From positions 1 through 64,000 of the forward strand of contig NZ_MRZJ01000001.1 in the NCBI RefSeq assembly GCF_002994445.1: 64,000 nt of DNA, written 5' to 3'. The stretch's first letter is position 1; the number at the start of each line of letters is the position of its first letter. The notes beneath the pieces are model-generated. The model searched no databases and was not told the DNA's origin. It was given only the letters and a program-made list of their open reading frames with translations. Below are positions 1 to 7,730 of the stretch, one piece after another. Source of the stretch: Staphylococcus simulans (GTDB lineage Bacteria; Bacillota; Bacilli; Staphylococcales; Staphylococcaceae). The translations under genes and the position numbers were made by a program.

Positions 1-10
1 GTATTAAAAT

Positions 11-86
11 GGAGAATTAGCTCAGCTGGGAGAGCATCTGCCTTACAAGCAGAGGGTCGGCGGTTCGAACCCGTCATTCTCCACCA
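11..86 (+). tRNA. tRNA-Val (TAC)
   Basis: Cloverleaf with a paired acceptor, canonical T-loop GGTTCGAACC, anticodon TAC in a seven-base loop, and an encoded CCA end. It is the first of 26 same-strand tRNA genes; the order (Val-Thr-Lys-Leu-Gly-Leu-Arg-Pro-Ala-Met-Ile-Ser-Met-Asp-Phe) matches the tRNA tail of a Bacillus/Staphylococcus rRNA operon. Confidence 0.97.
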
Positions 87-94
87 TTTAAATA

Positions 95-170
<76 letters not shown>

Positions 171-175
171 TCTCA

Positions 176-251
176 GAGCCATTAGCTCAGTTGGTAGAGC
201 ATCTGACTTTTAATCAGAGGGTCAGAGGTTCGAATCCTCTATGGCTCACCA
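176..251 (+). tRNA. tRNA-Lys (TTT)
   Basis: Acceptor GAGCCAT pairs with ATGGCTC, anticodon TTT, T-loop GGTTCGAATCC, CCA encoded. Confidence 0.97.
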
Positions 252-258
252 TTTAAAC

Positions 259-340
259 GCGGGTGTGGCGGAATTGGCAGACGCACTAGACTTAGGATCT
301 AGCGCCTTACGGCGTGGGGGTTCGACTCCCTTCACCCGCA
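259..340 (+). tRNA. tRNA-Leu (TAG)
   Basis: Class II tRNA with an extended variable arm. Acceptor GCGGGTG pairs with CACCCGC, anticodon TAG. CCA is not encoded. Confidence 0.96.
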
Positions 341-345
341 TATAA

Positions 346-420
346 GCAGAAGTAGTTCAGCGGTAGAATACAACCTTGCCAAGGTTGGGGTCGCGGGTTC
401 GAATCCCGTCTTCTGCTCCA
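346..420 (+). tRNA. tRNA-Gly (GCC), canonical
   Basis: Acceptor GCAGAAG pairs with CTTCTGC, anticodon GCC. The D-loop keeps GG and the T-loop is TTCGAAT, so this is a normal ribosomal glycine tRNA, useful as a reference for the variant copies at 1874-2212. Confidence 0.97.
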
Positions 421-427
421 TTTTTTT

Positions 428-516
428 GCCGGGGTGGCGGAACTGGCAGACGCACAGGACTTAAAATCCTGCGATAAGTGATTATCGTACCGGTTCGATT
501 CCGGTCCTCGGCACCA
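428..516 (+). tRNA. tRNA-Leu (TAA)
   Basis: Class II tRNA with a long variable arm, anticodon TAA, T-loop GGTTCGATTCC and an encoded CCA end. Confidence 0.96.
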
Positions 517-526
517 ATTAAATAAT

Positions 527-600
527 GCGCCCGTAGCTCAACTGGATAGAGCGTTTGACTACGGATCAAGAGGTTATGGGTTCGACTCCTATCGGGCGCG
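527..600 (+). tRNA. tRNA-Arg (ACG)
   Basis: Acceptor GCGCCCG pairs with CGGGCGC, anticodon ACG (A34 is expected to become inosine), discriminator G, no encoded CCA. Confidence 0.96.
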
Positions 601-611
601 CTTTATTTCTA

Positions 612-685
612 CGGGAAGTAGCTCAGCTTGGTAGAGCACTTGGTTTGGGACCAAGGGGTCGTAGGTTCGAATCCTGTCTTCCCGA
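612..685 (+). tRNA. tRNA-Pro (TGG)
   Basis: Acceptor CGGGAAG pairs with CTTCCCG, anticodon TGG, T-loop GGTTCGAATCC, no encoded CCA. Confidence 0.96.
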
Positions 686-704
686 TAACCTTAGAAATTA
701 ATAT

Positions 705-780
705 GGGGGCTTAGCTCAGCTGGGAGAGCGCCTGCTTTGCACGCAGGAGGTCAGCGGTTCGATCCCGCTAGTCTCCACCA
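705..780 (+). tRNA. tRNA-Ala (TGC)
   Basis: Acceptor begins GGGGGCT, anticodon TGC, T-arm GCGGTTCGATCCCGC, CCA encoded. Confidence 0.96.
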
Positions 781-813
781 TATATTTCATTACAACATAA
801 CAAACTTTACAAT

Positions 814-887
814 GGCGGTGTAGCTCAGCTGGCTAGAGCGTACGGTTCATACCCGTGAGGTCGGGGGTTCGATCCCCTCCACCGCCA
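814..887 (+). tRNA. tRNA-Met (CAT), elongator
   Basis: Acceptor GGCGGTG pairs with CACCGCC, anticodon CAT. The body follows the elongator methionine tRNA of Bacillus, unlike the initiator at 1111 and the isoleucine tRNA at 915, which share this anticodon. No encoded CCA. Confidence 0.92.
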
Positions 888-914
888 CTAATTATTAGGT
901 TGTAAAATTATTTA

Positions 915-988
915 GGACCTTTAGCTCAGTTGGTTAGAGCTAACGGCTCATAACCGTTCGGTCGCAGGTTCGAGTCCTGCAAGGTCCA
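915..988 (+). tRNA. tRNA-Ile2 (CAT, lysidine-modified)
   Basis: Acceptor GGACCTT pairs with AAGGTCC and the anticodon is CAT. The body and the position after tRNA-Met match the Bacillus isoleucine-2 tRNA, whose C34 is converted to lysidine by TilS to read AUA. The assignment rests on resemblance to that family. Confidence 0.88.
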
Positions 989-999
989 TATAATTTTTT

Positions 1000-1092
1000 G
1001 GAGGAATACCCAAGTCTGGCTGAAGGGATCGGTCTTGAAAACCGACAGGGGCTTAACGGCTCGCGGGGGTTCGAATCCCTCTTCCTCCGCCA
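1000..1092 (+). tRNA. tRNA-Ser (TGA)
   Basis: Class II tRNA with a long variable arm. Acceptor GGAGGAA pairs with TTCCTCC, anticodon TGA, CCA encoded. Confidence 0.96.
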
Positions 1093-1110
1093 TTTATAAA
1101 ATAACATTAT

Positions 1111-1184
<74 letters not shown>

Positions 1185-1196
1185 TTTTATTATGTT

Positions 1197-1272
1197 GGTC
1201 CCGTAGTGTAGCGGTTAACACGCCTGCCTGTCACGCAGGAGATCGCGGGTTCGATTCCCGTCGGGACCGCCA
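1197..1272 (+). tRNA. tRNA-Asp (GTC), copy 1
   Basis: Acceptor GGTCCCG pairs with CGGGACC, anticodon GTC, CCA encoded. The copy at 42463 has a paired change in the acceptor stem. Confidence 0.97.
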
Positions 1273-1289
1273 TTCAATAATTTAATTAT

Positions 1290-1362
1290 GGTTCAGTAGC
1301 TCAATTGGTAGAGCAATGGATTGAAGCTCCATGTGTCGGCAGTTCGACTCTGTCCTGAACCA
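1290..1362 (+). tRNA. tRNA-Phe (GAA), copy 1
   Basis: Acceptor GGTTCAG pairs with CTGAACC, anticodon GAA. A second copy lies at 42549. Confidence 0.96.
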
Positions 1363-1368
1363 TTTTTT

Positions 1369-1444
<76 letters not shown>

Positions 1445-1449
1445 TCTCA

Positions 1450-1533
1450 GGAGGGGTAGCGAAGTGGCTAAACGCGGCGGACTGTAAATCCGCTCCTTCG
1501 GGTTCGGCAGTTCGAATCTGCCCCCCTCCACCA
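1450..1533 (+). tRNA. tRNA-Tyr (GTA)
   Basis: Class II tRNA with a variable arm ending TTCGGGTTCGG. Acceptor GGAGGGG pairs with CCCCTCC, anticodon GTA, CCA encoded. Confidence 0.96.
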
Positions 1534-1545
1534 TCTATTTTTAAT

Positions 1546-1619
1546 AGGGGCATAGTTCAACGGTAGAATAGAGGTCTCCAAAACCTTTGATGTGGGTTCG
1601 ATTCCTACTGCCCCTGCCA
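1546..1619 (+). tRNA. tRNA-Trp (CCA)
   Basis: Acceptor AGGGGCA pairs with TGCCCCT, anticodon CCA, followed by G and an encoded CCA end. Confidence 0.96.
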
Positions 1620-1620
1620 T

Positions 1621-1694
1621 GGCGACTGTGGTGAAGTGGTTAACACATCGGATTGTGGTTCCGACATTCGTGGGTTCGATTCCCATCAGTCGCC
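1621..1694 (+). tRNA. tRNA-His (GTG), copy 1
   Basis: The encoded G at position -1 faces C73, the histidine identity pair. The acceptor stem is GCGACTG with CAGTCGC and the anticodon is GTG. The copy at 42642 differs in the acceptor stem (GCGGTTG with CAGCCGC). Confidence 0.95.
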
Positions 1695-1706
1695 CTTTAT
1701 TATTAA

Positions 1707-1778
1707 TGGGCTATAGCCAAGCGGTAAGGCAACGGACTTTGACTCCGTCACTCACTGGTTCGAATCCAGTTAGCCCAG
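1707..1778 (+). tRNA. tRNA-Gln (TTG)
   Basis: Acceptor TGGGCTA pairs with TAGCCCA, anticodon TTG, discriminator G, no encoded CCA. Confidence 0.95.
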
Positions 1779-1787
1779 TTTGCTTTT

Positions 1788-1862
1788 GGCGGCATAGCCA
1801 AGTGGTAAGGCCAAGGTCTGCAAAACCTTTATTCACCGGTTCAAATCCGGTTGCCGCCTCCA
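1788..1862 (+). tRNA. tRNA-Cys (GCA)
   Basis: Acceptor GGCGGCA pairs with TGCCGCC, anticodon GCA, CCA encoded. Confidence 0.96.
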
Positions 1863-1873
1863 TGAATTATTAT

Positions 1874-1948
1874 GCGGGAGTAGTTCAACTCTTAGAACAC
1901 ATTCCTTCCCGGAATGAGATATAGGTGTAAATCCTATCTTCCGCTCCA
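1874..1948 (+). tRNA. Non-canonical tRNA-Gly (TCC), copy 1 of 4
   Basis: Acceptor GCGGGAG pairs with CTTCCGC; anticodon stem CATTC/GAATG; loop CTTCCCG gives anticodon TCC; CCA encoded. The D-loop lacks the GG pair found in the normal tRNA-Gly genes at 346 and 42730. The T-loop is TGTAAAT, so G replaces the usual pseudouridine-55 base. Staphylococci are known to use such glycine tRNAs to give glycine to the Fem enzymes for the pentaglycine cross-bridge; the missing bases weaken EF-Tu binding. The role here is inferred from that family. Confidence 0.9.
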
Positions 1949-1961
1949 TATTTTATTTTAT

Positions 1962-2036
1962 GCGGGAATAGTTCAACTCTTAGAACACGTTCCTTCCCGG
2001 AACGAGGTATAGGTGTAAATCCTATTTTCCGCTCCA
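1962..2036 (+). tRNA. Non-canonical tRNA-Gly (TCC), copy 2 of 4
   Basis: Same unusual D- and T-loops as copy 1. Acceptor position 7/66 is A-T instead of G-C, and the anticodon stem is CGTTC/GAACG instead of CATTC/GAATG. Both differences keep pairing, which argues that the copy is a working RNA. Confidence 0.9.
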
Positions 2037-2048
2037 TTTTTAATTTAC

Positions 2049-2123
2049 GCGGGAGTAGTTCAACTCTTAGAACACGTTCCTTCCCGGAACGAGGTATAGG
2101 TGTAAATCCTATCTTCCGCTCCA
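2049..2123 (+). tRNA. Non-canonical tRNA-Gly (TCC), copy 3 of 4
   Basis: Acceptor as in copy 1 (GCGGGAG/CTTCCGC), anticodon stem as in copy 2 (CGTTC/GAACG), T-loop TGTAAAT, CCA encoded. Confidence 0.9.
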
Positions 2124-2137
2124 TATATTTTATTCAT

Positions 2138-2212
2138 GCGGGAGTAGTTCAACTCTTAGAACACATTCCTTCCCGGAATGAGATATGGGTGCAAATCCTA
2201 TCTTCCGCTCCA
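2138..2212 (+). tRNA. Non-canonical tRNA-Gly (TCC), copy 4 of 4
   Basis: Anticodon stem CATTC/GAATG as in copy 1. The T-arm reads ATGGG-TGCAAAT-CCTAT, so C56 is kept and one stem pair is G-T, but G55 is still present. It may be a distinct isoacceptor. Confidence 0.9.
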
Positions 2213-2218
2213 TATTAT

Positions 2219-2303
2219 GCCGGTGTGGCGGAATTGGCAGACGCGCGGGACTCAAAATCCCGTTCCAGTCAATGGAGTGCCGGTTCGATCCCGGCCACCG
2301 GTA
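2219..2303 (+). tRNA. tRNA-Leu (CAA)
   Basis: Class II tRNA, last gene of the first cluster. Acceptor GCCGGTG pairs with CACCGGT, anticodon CAA, no encoded CCA. Confidence 0.94.
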
Positions 2304-2330
2304 TCAGCTTACAAACTTCATAAAAGTTTT

Positions 2331-2377
2331 AAGAGTAAAACTATTGAGATAATCAATGGTTTTACTCTTTTTTTATA
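2331..2377 (+). terminator. Terminator of tRNA cluster 1
   Basis: An 11-base inverted repeat (AAGAGTAAAAC with GTTTTACTCTT) is followed by a T run, 28 bases after the last tRNA. Confidence 0.9.
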
Positions 2378-2415
2378 TTTGGAATTTGCTATTTGTGTAT
2401 GTTTTGTAGAAATTA

Positions 2416-3083
2416 TTAATTATTACTATTCAAGTTGTTCATAGCATAATCAGCTTCCTCTTCAGTAAAGTTCTCTCCATAAGGTGAAACTAATTGATCA
2501 TAAATTCTTTGATCAGACATATTTAATCCATTAGCATAATCTCTAGCTTTTTTTAAAGCATTTTTCTTATAATCTGCTTAAATATTATCAATTGCGTATT
2601 GAGCAGCTTCTGAACGAAATTTTTCTCCACTTTCAGATGTTAATTGTGAATATAACCTTTTTTTAGATAGATAAAGTAGTTTATTATACCTTTCTGCTGT
2701 TTTAAGTGCAGCAATTTTTTCTCGAGAAAGGTTACTAGTATTAGTTGAATTATTATTTTTATATTCAGTGGAAGTTTGCTCATCACTTGCTAAATTATTT
2801 TTCTTTTTTACATCCTCTATTGCTGAATTAATTTTTTCAAAATCTTGTTCTAAACTATTACTTGGAAGTGTTGATAATGGTTCTTTTATTTGGATTGTTT
2901 GTTCACTTGTTTCTTCAGTTATGTTGTCTTTTTGCTTTAGTTTGTCTAAGTTTTGCATACATATTACAAATACAAATAATGCAGGGTAATGAATAACCCT
3001 ATATGCACTTTGTATTTTTGTATACCAAGTTCTTTTGCCTTTTTATTACCATTGTTTTTGGCCAAATCTTTTTTACTATTCAT
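2416..3083 (-). pseudogene. Ltp-family (host cell surface-exposed) protein gene, broken
   Basis: The C-terminal half holds two tandem copies of the Ltp repeat (pattern LSKKRLYSQLTSESGEKF, then AAQYAIDN). An in-frame TAA at 2578-2580 stands exactly where the repeats normally join (N-I-stop-A-D-Y-K-K); beyond it the same frame encodes a whole second repeat up to a stop at 2416. At the 5' end a good ribosome site precedes ATG 3083, but the frame then runs off. The frame joined to the repeats encodes a hydrophobic stretch (YPALFVFVICM), so a frameshift near an A run around 3040 is likely. Proteins of this family occur on phages and chromosomes, some as superinfection-exclusion factors. It lies just after a tRNA array, but no attachment repeat was seen. 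Confidence 0.75.
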
Positions 3084-3257
3084 GAAGTCACTTCCTTTGA
3101 TGTTAGATATAAAATTAATTATACAAAATTAGTATACAAATGAGAGGTTTCTTTGTAACCAATTGTCACATATGTTTCATTCTGCGTATTGTTGCTTTGA
3201 TTGTTTTGTAATAGAATAAAAGCATTACTTAGTGAACGGAGGATATACAAGTAGCTT

Positions 3258-4316
3258 ATGGCAAAGTCAGAATTAAATATTAAAGTATTTTTAAGCAACA
3301 TCCTGAATGCGGTAGGAGCAGGTGTTGTTGTAGCATTATTGCCTAATGCATTATTGGGTGAAATTCTTAAAGTTTTTAAAGAGAGCAACCAGTATTTAGA
3401 ATTAATTTTTCAAATTGTAATTGCTATACAGTCATTTATGGCTTTTATTATTGGTGTACTTGCAGCACATCAATTTAAATTCAGCGGCCCTTCAGCTGCA
3501 ATGATTGGTACTGCCGCAATGATTGGTTCAGGTGCATTGCAGTTTACACCTAAAGGTTTAGCATTAAAAGGGATCGGCGACATTATAAATGTGATTATTG
3601 TCGTAATTATTGCATGTCTATTAATTTTGTTATTAAGCGGTCGTTTAGGGTCTCTTGAAATGATTATCTTGCCTGTTGTGATACCAGTAGTTGCTGGCTT
3701 TATCGGTTTGACGACATTACCATATGTCTCGGGTATTACAAAAGCATTAGGCGCTGTTATTCATTCATTTACAGAGCTGAATCCATTACTGATGAGTATC
3801 TTAATTGCAATGGCATATTCGCTCTTAATGGTTACACCGATTTCAGTAGTAGCAATCGCAACAGCAATTTCATTAACAGGATTAGGCAGTGGTGCAGCTA
3901 ACTTAGGTATCGTTGCTGCATGTGTAACATTTATTTGGGGCTCTCTTAGAGTCAATAAAGCAGGGGTTAACATAGTGTTGATTATCGGTGCAGCGAAGAT
4001 GATGATTCCTGTTTATTTCAAGCATCTGATCATTGCAGTACCTTTAGCATTAAATGGTATTGTAGCGGGATTAGTCGCATACTTTATCAATGTACAAGGT
4101 ACACCAATGTCAGCCGGTTTCGGTTATACTGGTCTGGTCGGACCGATCAATGCCTTTAACCGTATGGAAGGGGATGCTTTTACAAATATTATTCTTCTTG
4201 TCTTCGGCTACTTTATCATTCCATTTGTTTCAGGGTTTATTATTCATCAAGTCTGTAAGCGCATTTTGCCCGGCTATCATGACGATATTTATAAATTTGA
4301 AATACCGAAACAGTAA
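3258..4316 (+). CDS. PTS transporter subunit IIC-like membrane protein
   Basis: This 352-residue protein is almost entirely hydrophobic, with about nine or ten membrane segments and the small-residue-rich loops (SGPSAAMIGTAAMIGSGA, GTPMSAGFGYTGLVGP) of the PTS EIIC_2 family. Proteins of this family are annotated as sugar permeases but stand alone, without IIA or IIB domains, as here; no PTS partner lies nearby. The substrate is unknown. A GGAGG motif lies 14 bases before ATG, which is rather far, but no better start is visible. It is a single transcription unit ending in its own terminator. Confidence 0.8.
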   Translation: MAKSELNIKVFLSNILNAVGAGVVVALLPNALLGEILKVFKESNQYLELIFQIVIAIQSFMAFIIGVLAAHQFKFSGPSAAMIGTAAMIGSGALQFTPKGLALKGIGDIINVIIVVIIACLLILLLSGRLGSLEMIILPVVIPVVAGFIGLTTLPYVSGITKALGAVIHSFTELNPLLMSILIAMAYSLLMVTPISVVAIATAISLTGLGSGAANLGIVAACVTFIWGSLRVNKAGVNIVLIIGAAKMMIPVYFKHLIIAVPLALNGIVAGLVAYFINVQGTPMSAGFGYTGLVGPINAFNRMEGDAFTNIILLVFGYFIIPFVSGFIIHQVCKRILPGYHDDIYKFEIPKQ

Positions 4317-4323
4317 TATTTTG

Positions 4324-4358
4324 AGTCTTGTTCCATTCATTTGGGACAAGGCTTTTTT
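4324..4358 (+). terminator. Terminator after PTS IIC gene
   Basis: Inverted repeat CTTGTTCC / GGGACAAG (with G-T pairs) followed by a run of six T. Confidence 0.8.
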
Positions 4359-4370
4359 ATTTTACGTAAA

Positions 4371-4384
4371 TGAAAACGTTTACT
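4371..4384 (+). promoter_or_regulatory. Candidate cre site (CcpA)
   Basis: TGAAAACGTTTACT matches the consensus TGWAANCGNTNWCA at 13 of 14 positions. It lies upstream of the CodY-like box and promoter of the transporter-argCJB operon. Arginine synthesis is known to be under carbon catabolite control in S. aureus, which fits. Confidence 0.6.
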
Positions 4385-4390
4385 CTGATT

Positions 4391-4405
4391 AATTATCAGA
4401 AAATT
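4391..4405 (+). promoter_or_regulatory. Candidate CodY box
   Basis: AATTATCAGAAAATT matches the CodY consensus AATTTTCWGAAAATT at 14 of 15 positions, 13 bases upstream of the -35 element. CodY represses amino-acid uptake and synthesis genes when branched-chain amino acids and GTP are plentiful. Confidence 0.65.
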
Positions 4406-4417
4406 TAAAAATAAGTA

Positions 4418-4446
4418 TTGCATATAGATACATCTAAATGTATAAT
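4418..4446 (+). promoter_or_regulatory. SigA-type promoter of the amino-acid transporter/arg operon
   Basis: TTGCAT, 17-base spacer, TATAAT (4441-4446). The start codon follows 28 bases downstream behind AAGGAGG. Confidence 0.75.
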
Positions 4447-4474
4447 AATTCCATGAGTTAAGGAGGACACCACT

Positions 4475-5950
4475 ATGATACAAAAGAAAGCAATGAACAT
4501 AATTAAAGTTATCATTTGTACCGTATTTTTATGCGGATTGATTTTCCCAATCTTCTCAGCAAAAGCGGGTGCTGAGGAACAAGATCAAACATGGGAAAAA
4601 ATTAAGAAAAGAGGAGAATTAAGAGTCGGGTTATCTGCAGATTATGCTCCATTAGAATTTGAAACAACTAAAAACGGAAAACGTGAATTTGCGGGTATTG
4701 ATATCGAACTTGCGAAGAAAATCGCTAAAGATAATCATTTGAAATTAAAGATTGAAAACATGTCATTCGACAGTTTATTAGGGGCTTTGAAAACAGGAAA
4801 AATCGATATGATTATTTCTGGTATGACTCCTACACCTGAACGTAAAAAAGAAGTCGACTTTTCTGATTCATATTTAAAATCTGGACAATCAATGGTCGTT
4901 AAAAAAACAGATTTAGATAAATATAAATCTTTGAGAGACTTTGATAATAAAAGAATTGGAGCTCAAAAACAAACTACACAAGAGCAATTAGCTAAAACAG
5001 AAATCAACAACGCAGATGTACATGCTATGACTCGTTTGCCTGAAACTATTCTTTCTTTAAAAAGCGGGAAAGTAGACGGTATTATTATTGAAAAACCAGT
5101 CGCAGAAGCATATTTACAACAAAACCCTGAATTAGGATTTGCGAATGTTAAATTCCATGAACCAGAAAAAGACACTTCTATAGCATTACCTAAAAATTCA
5201 CCAGTCTTTTTAGCACAATTGAATAAGTCAATCAAAGACATGAAAGATCAAGGCTTAATGGAACAATATAAAGAAAAAGCAGCACAATCTATGGAAGAAG
5301 ACGGCAACTTTTTCACAAAATACAGCTCATTCTTTATTACTGGTATTAAAAATACAATTCTGATTTCGATTGTCGGTGTGGTCTTTGGTGCTTTATTCGG
5401 TGCATTGTTCGCATTGATGAAATTAAGTTCTATTAAACCATTAAAATGGTTAGCTTCAGTCTATATCGAATTTATCAGAGGGACACCATTATTGGTACAA
5501 GTATTCTTAGTATTCTTTGGTACAACAGCAGTACTTGGTTGGGATATTTCAGCATTGATTTGCGGGATGATAGCGATGGTCATCAACTGTGCAGCTTATA
5601 TTGCGGAAATTATCAGAGCTGGTATTAACGCAGTAGATAAAGGACAAACTGAAGCAGCCAGAAGTTTAGGCTTAAGCTATGGTCAGACAATGAAAAATAT
5701 TATCTTGCCGCAAGCAGTCAAAAACATTCTGCCGGCTTTAGGTAATGAGTTTGTGACAGTGATTAAAGAATCTTCAATTGTATCTGTAATTGGTGTCAGC
5801 GAAATTATGTTTAACGCGCAAGTTGTGCAAGGTGCATCCTTCGATCCATTTACACCATTGCTTGTCGCAGCAATTTTATACTTCATCTTAACGTTCACAT
5901 TATCTAGAGTGATGAACATCTTGGAAGGGAGAATGAAAGTCAGTGATTAA
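4475..5950 (+). CDS. Amino-acid ABC transporter, fused substrate-binding and permease protein
   Basis: A 491-residue fusion protein. Residues 1-35 form a signal peptide. Residues about 45-270 are a family 3 solute-binding domain ([14 protein letters not shown], then [20 protein letters not shown]). Residues about 285-485 are a permease domain of the His/Glu/Gln/Arg class with the EAA loop ([22 protein letters not shown]). Such fusions import glutamine or basic amino acids in Gram-positive bacteria; the arginine genes downstream suggest arginine or a relative, but this is inference. The start follows AAGGAGGACACC closely. Its 3' end overlaps the ATPase gene by 8 bases, so the two are translated together. 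Confidence 0.88.
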   Translation: MIQKKAMNIIKVIICTVFLCGLIFPIFSAKAGAEEQDQTWEKIKKRGELRVGLSADYAPLEFETTKNGKREFAGIDIELAKKIAKDNHLKLKIENMSFDSLLGALKTGKIDMIISGMTPTPERKKEVDFSDSYLKSGQSMVVKKTDLDKYKSLRDFDNKRIGAQKQTTQEQLAKTEINNADVHAMTRLPETILSLKSGKVDGIIIEKPVAEAYLQQNPELGFANVKFHEPEKDTSIALPKNSPVFLAQLNKSIKDMKDQGLMEQYKEKAAQSMEEDGNFFTKYSSFFITGIKNTILISIVGVVFGALFGALFALMKLSSIKPLKWLASVYIEFIRGTPLLVQVFLVFFGTTAVLGWDISALICGMIAMVINCAAYIAEIIRAGINAVDKGQTEAARSLGLSYGQTMKNIILPQAVKNILPALGNEFVTVIKESSIVSVIGVSEIMFNAQVVQGASFDPFTPLLVAAILYFILTFTLSRVMNILEGRMKVSD

Positions 5951-6665
5951 TATTAAACATTTAAAGAAGAACTTCGGTGAAAACGAGGTATTAAAAGATA
6001 TTGAACTAGAAGTTCAAGCAGGCGAGGTAGTTGCGATTATCGGTCCTTCCGGCGGAGGCAAAAGTACATTATTACGTTGTATTAATTTATTAGAAAAACC
6101 AGACGGCGGTCAAATCATTTTTGAAGGTACAAACATTCTTGATAAAGGTGTTCATGTTAATGAATTAAGACAGAAAATGGGGATGGTATTTCAAAACTTC
6201 AACTTGTTTCCGCATAAAACTGTATTAGAGAATATTATGTTGGCACCTAAACTGTTGAAACATACAGATACACAAGAGTTGAAAAAAGAAGCACAAGAGC
6301 TTTTAAGCAAGGTAGGTCTTGCGGAAAAAGGAGACAGCTATCCTTCTCAATTATCAGGCGGACAAAAACAAAGGGTTGCCATTGCCCGTGCCTTAGCAAT
6401 GCATCCGGATGTACTGTTATTTGATGAACCGACTTCAGCACTCGATCCGGAAGTAGTAGGAGATGTATTGCAAGTTATGAAAGATTTGGCCAAAGAAGGA
6501 ATGACCATGGTTGTGGTTACATATGAAATGAACTTTGCGAAAGATGTCAGCGATAAAGTCGTGTTTATGGCAGACGGTGTAGTAGCAGAAGCGGGTGAAC
6601 CTTCGCAAATTTTCGGCAATCCGCAACACGAAAGAACACAGCAATTTTTGAAACGTGTATTGTAA
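5943..6665 (+). CDS. Amino-acid ABC transporter ATPase with altered H-loop
   Basis: ATPase of the GlnQ/ArtM class, 240 residues, starting at GTG inside the end of the permease gene. Walker A is GPSGGGKST, the signature is LSGGQKQR and Walker B is [14 protein letters not shown]. The family H-loop motif VTHEMNFA reads VTYEMNFA here: codon 194 (6522-6524) is TAT in place of the expected CAT. The switch histidine positions water and gamma-phosphate in ABC ATPases and its loss usually abolishes or strongly cuts hydrolysis. The gene is otherwise full length, so it may be at an early stage of decay or may need another ATPase. The damaged argC follows 22 bases later. Confidence 0.9.
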   Translation: MINIKHLKKNFGENEVLKDIELEVQAGEVVAIIGPSGGGKSTLLRCINLLEKPDGGQIIFEGTNILDKGVHVNELRQKMGMVFQNFNLFPHKTVLENIMLAPKLLKHTDTQELKKEAQELLSKVGLAEKGDSYPSQLSGGQKQRVAIARALAMHPDVLLFDEPTSALDPEVVGDVLQVMKDLAKEGMTMVVVTYEMNFAKDVSDKVVFMADGVVAEAGEPSQIFGNPQHERTQQFLKRVL

Positions 6666-6686
6666 TTAAGTAAGGGGATGGCAGAA

Positions 6687-7715
6687 ATGATTGAAGTTGG
6701 AATAGTAGGCGGAAGCGGATATGGTGCAATTGAATTAATAAGATTACTTCAACATCATCCTGCCGTCCACATCAAATATGTATTTTCACATTCTAAACAA
6801 AACAAACCGATAAAAGACACTTTTTCTCATTTGTATCATAAAGATATTATGTTTACTGAATTAGATATTGCTGAAGTGGGATGCGATGTGATATTTTTTG
6901 CGACACCGTCAAACGTGTGCAAAAAGTTTGTGCCTGATTTGTTAAACAAAGGTATTAAAGTAATAGATTTATCCGGTGATTTCCGCTTGCAAGATCCAGA
7001 AGTATACCGTCAATATTATGGAGAATATCCATTAGCACAAAAATGGCTGAAACAAGCAGTATATGGTTTAGCTGAACAGTAGAAAAATTATCAAGATGTG
7101 CAATTAATTGCTAATCCCGGATGTTTTCCAACAGCTTCATTATTAGCATTATCACCACTTATCAAAGCAGGTGTTATTGATGAGGGACAGATTATTATCG
7201 ATGCGAAAACAGGCATTTCAGGTGCAGGGAGAACTATCAAACAGCAAACACACTTTCCAGAACTGAATGAAAACTTTCAAGCCTATGCAATAGGCAAACA
7301 TAAGCATACGCCAGAGATTAATCAATTTCTAAGCCAGCTTGCAGGTCATGAGGTTAAAGTTAGATTTACACCGCATCTTGTACCGATGACAAGAGGTATA
7401 TTAGCAACATGTTATGTATCGTTTAAACATCCTGTGACTGAAGAAGCAATCAGAAAACTATATGATGATGGATATAGCAGCAAACCTTTTATCAGAATCA
7501 GATCAAGTAATAATTTTCCAGCAACTAAAGAAGTCTCAGGCAGCAACTTTTGCGATATCGGACTTTATGTTGATGAAACCAGCCAGACAGGTATTATCAT
7601 CAGCGCCATTGATAATCTCGTAAAGGGTGCCAGCGGACAAGCAATACAAAATATGAATCGGTTATTCGGATTGAATGAACAAACAGGATTAAATCAAACA
7701 CCCGTATATCCATAA
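6687..7715 (+). pseudogene. argC: argC, N-acetyl-gamma-glutamyl-phosphate reductase, interrupted by an amber stop
   Basis: ArgC makes N-acetylglutamate semialdehyde, the third step of arginine synthesis. The first part (VGIVGGSGYGAIEL, NAD(P)-binding) and the second part (NPGCFPTAS with the catalytic cysteine, then GKHKHTPE) lie in the same frame. They are separated only by TAG at 7080-7082, just before the cysteine motif. There is no shift and the rest is well conserved up to SPVYP-like TPVYP, so the stop looks recent. A GTG at 7098 cannot rescue it, because a product starting there lacks the cofactor domain. ATG 6687 fits the ribosome site AAGGGG (10 bases) and the usual MIxVGIVGG start better than ATG 6678. 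Confidence 0.88.
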
Positions 7716-7730
7716 AAGAAGGTGACAACT

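Noticed and set aside
1592..1924. Open frames crossing the tRNA genes
   Set aside because: They overlap well-formed tRNAs and have repetitive, unlikely protein sequences.
1874..2212. Regular repeats of about 75 bases every 87-89 bases, resembling a CRISPR array
   Set aside because: Each repeat folds as a tRNA with anticodon TCC and CCA; the gaps are only 12-14 bases.
2304..3257. Prophage or island attachment site next to tRNA-Leu
   Set aside because: The decayed Ltp gene hints at mobile DNA, but no repeat of the tRNA 3' end and no integrase gene is seen.
7098..7715. Second half of argC as a separate gene starting at GTG
   Set aside because: It lacks the cofactor-binding half and has no ribosome site; it is the in-frame continuation after the amber stop.
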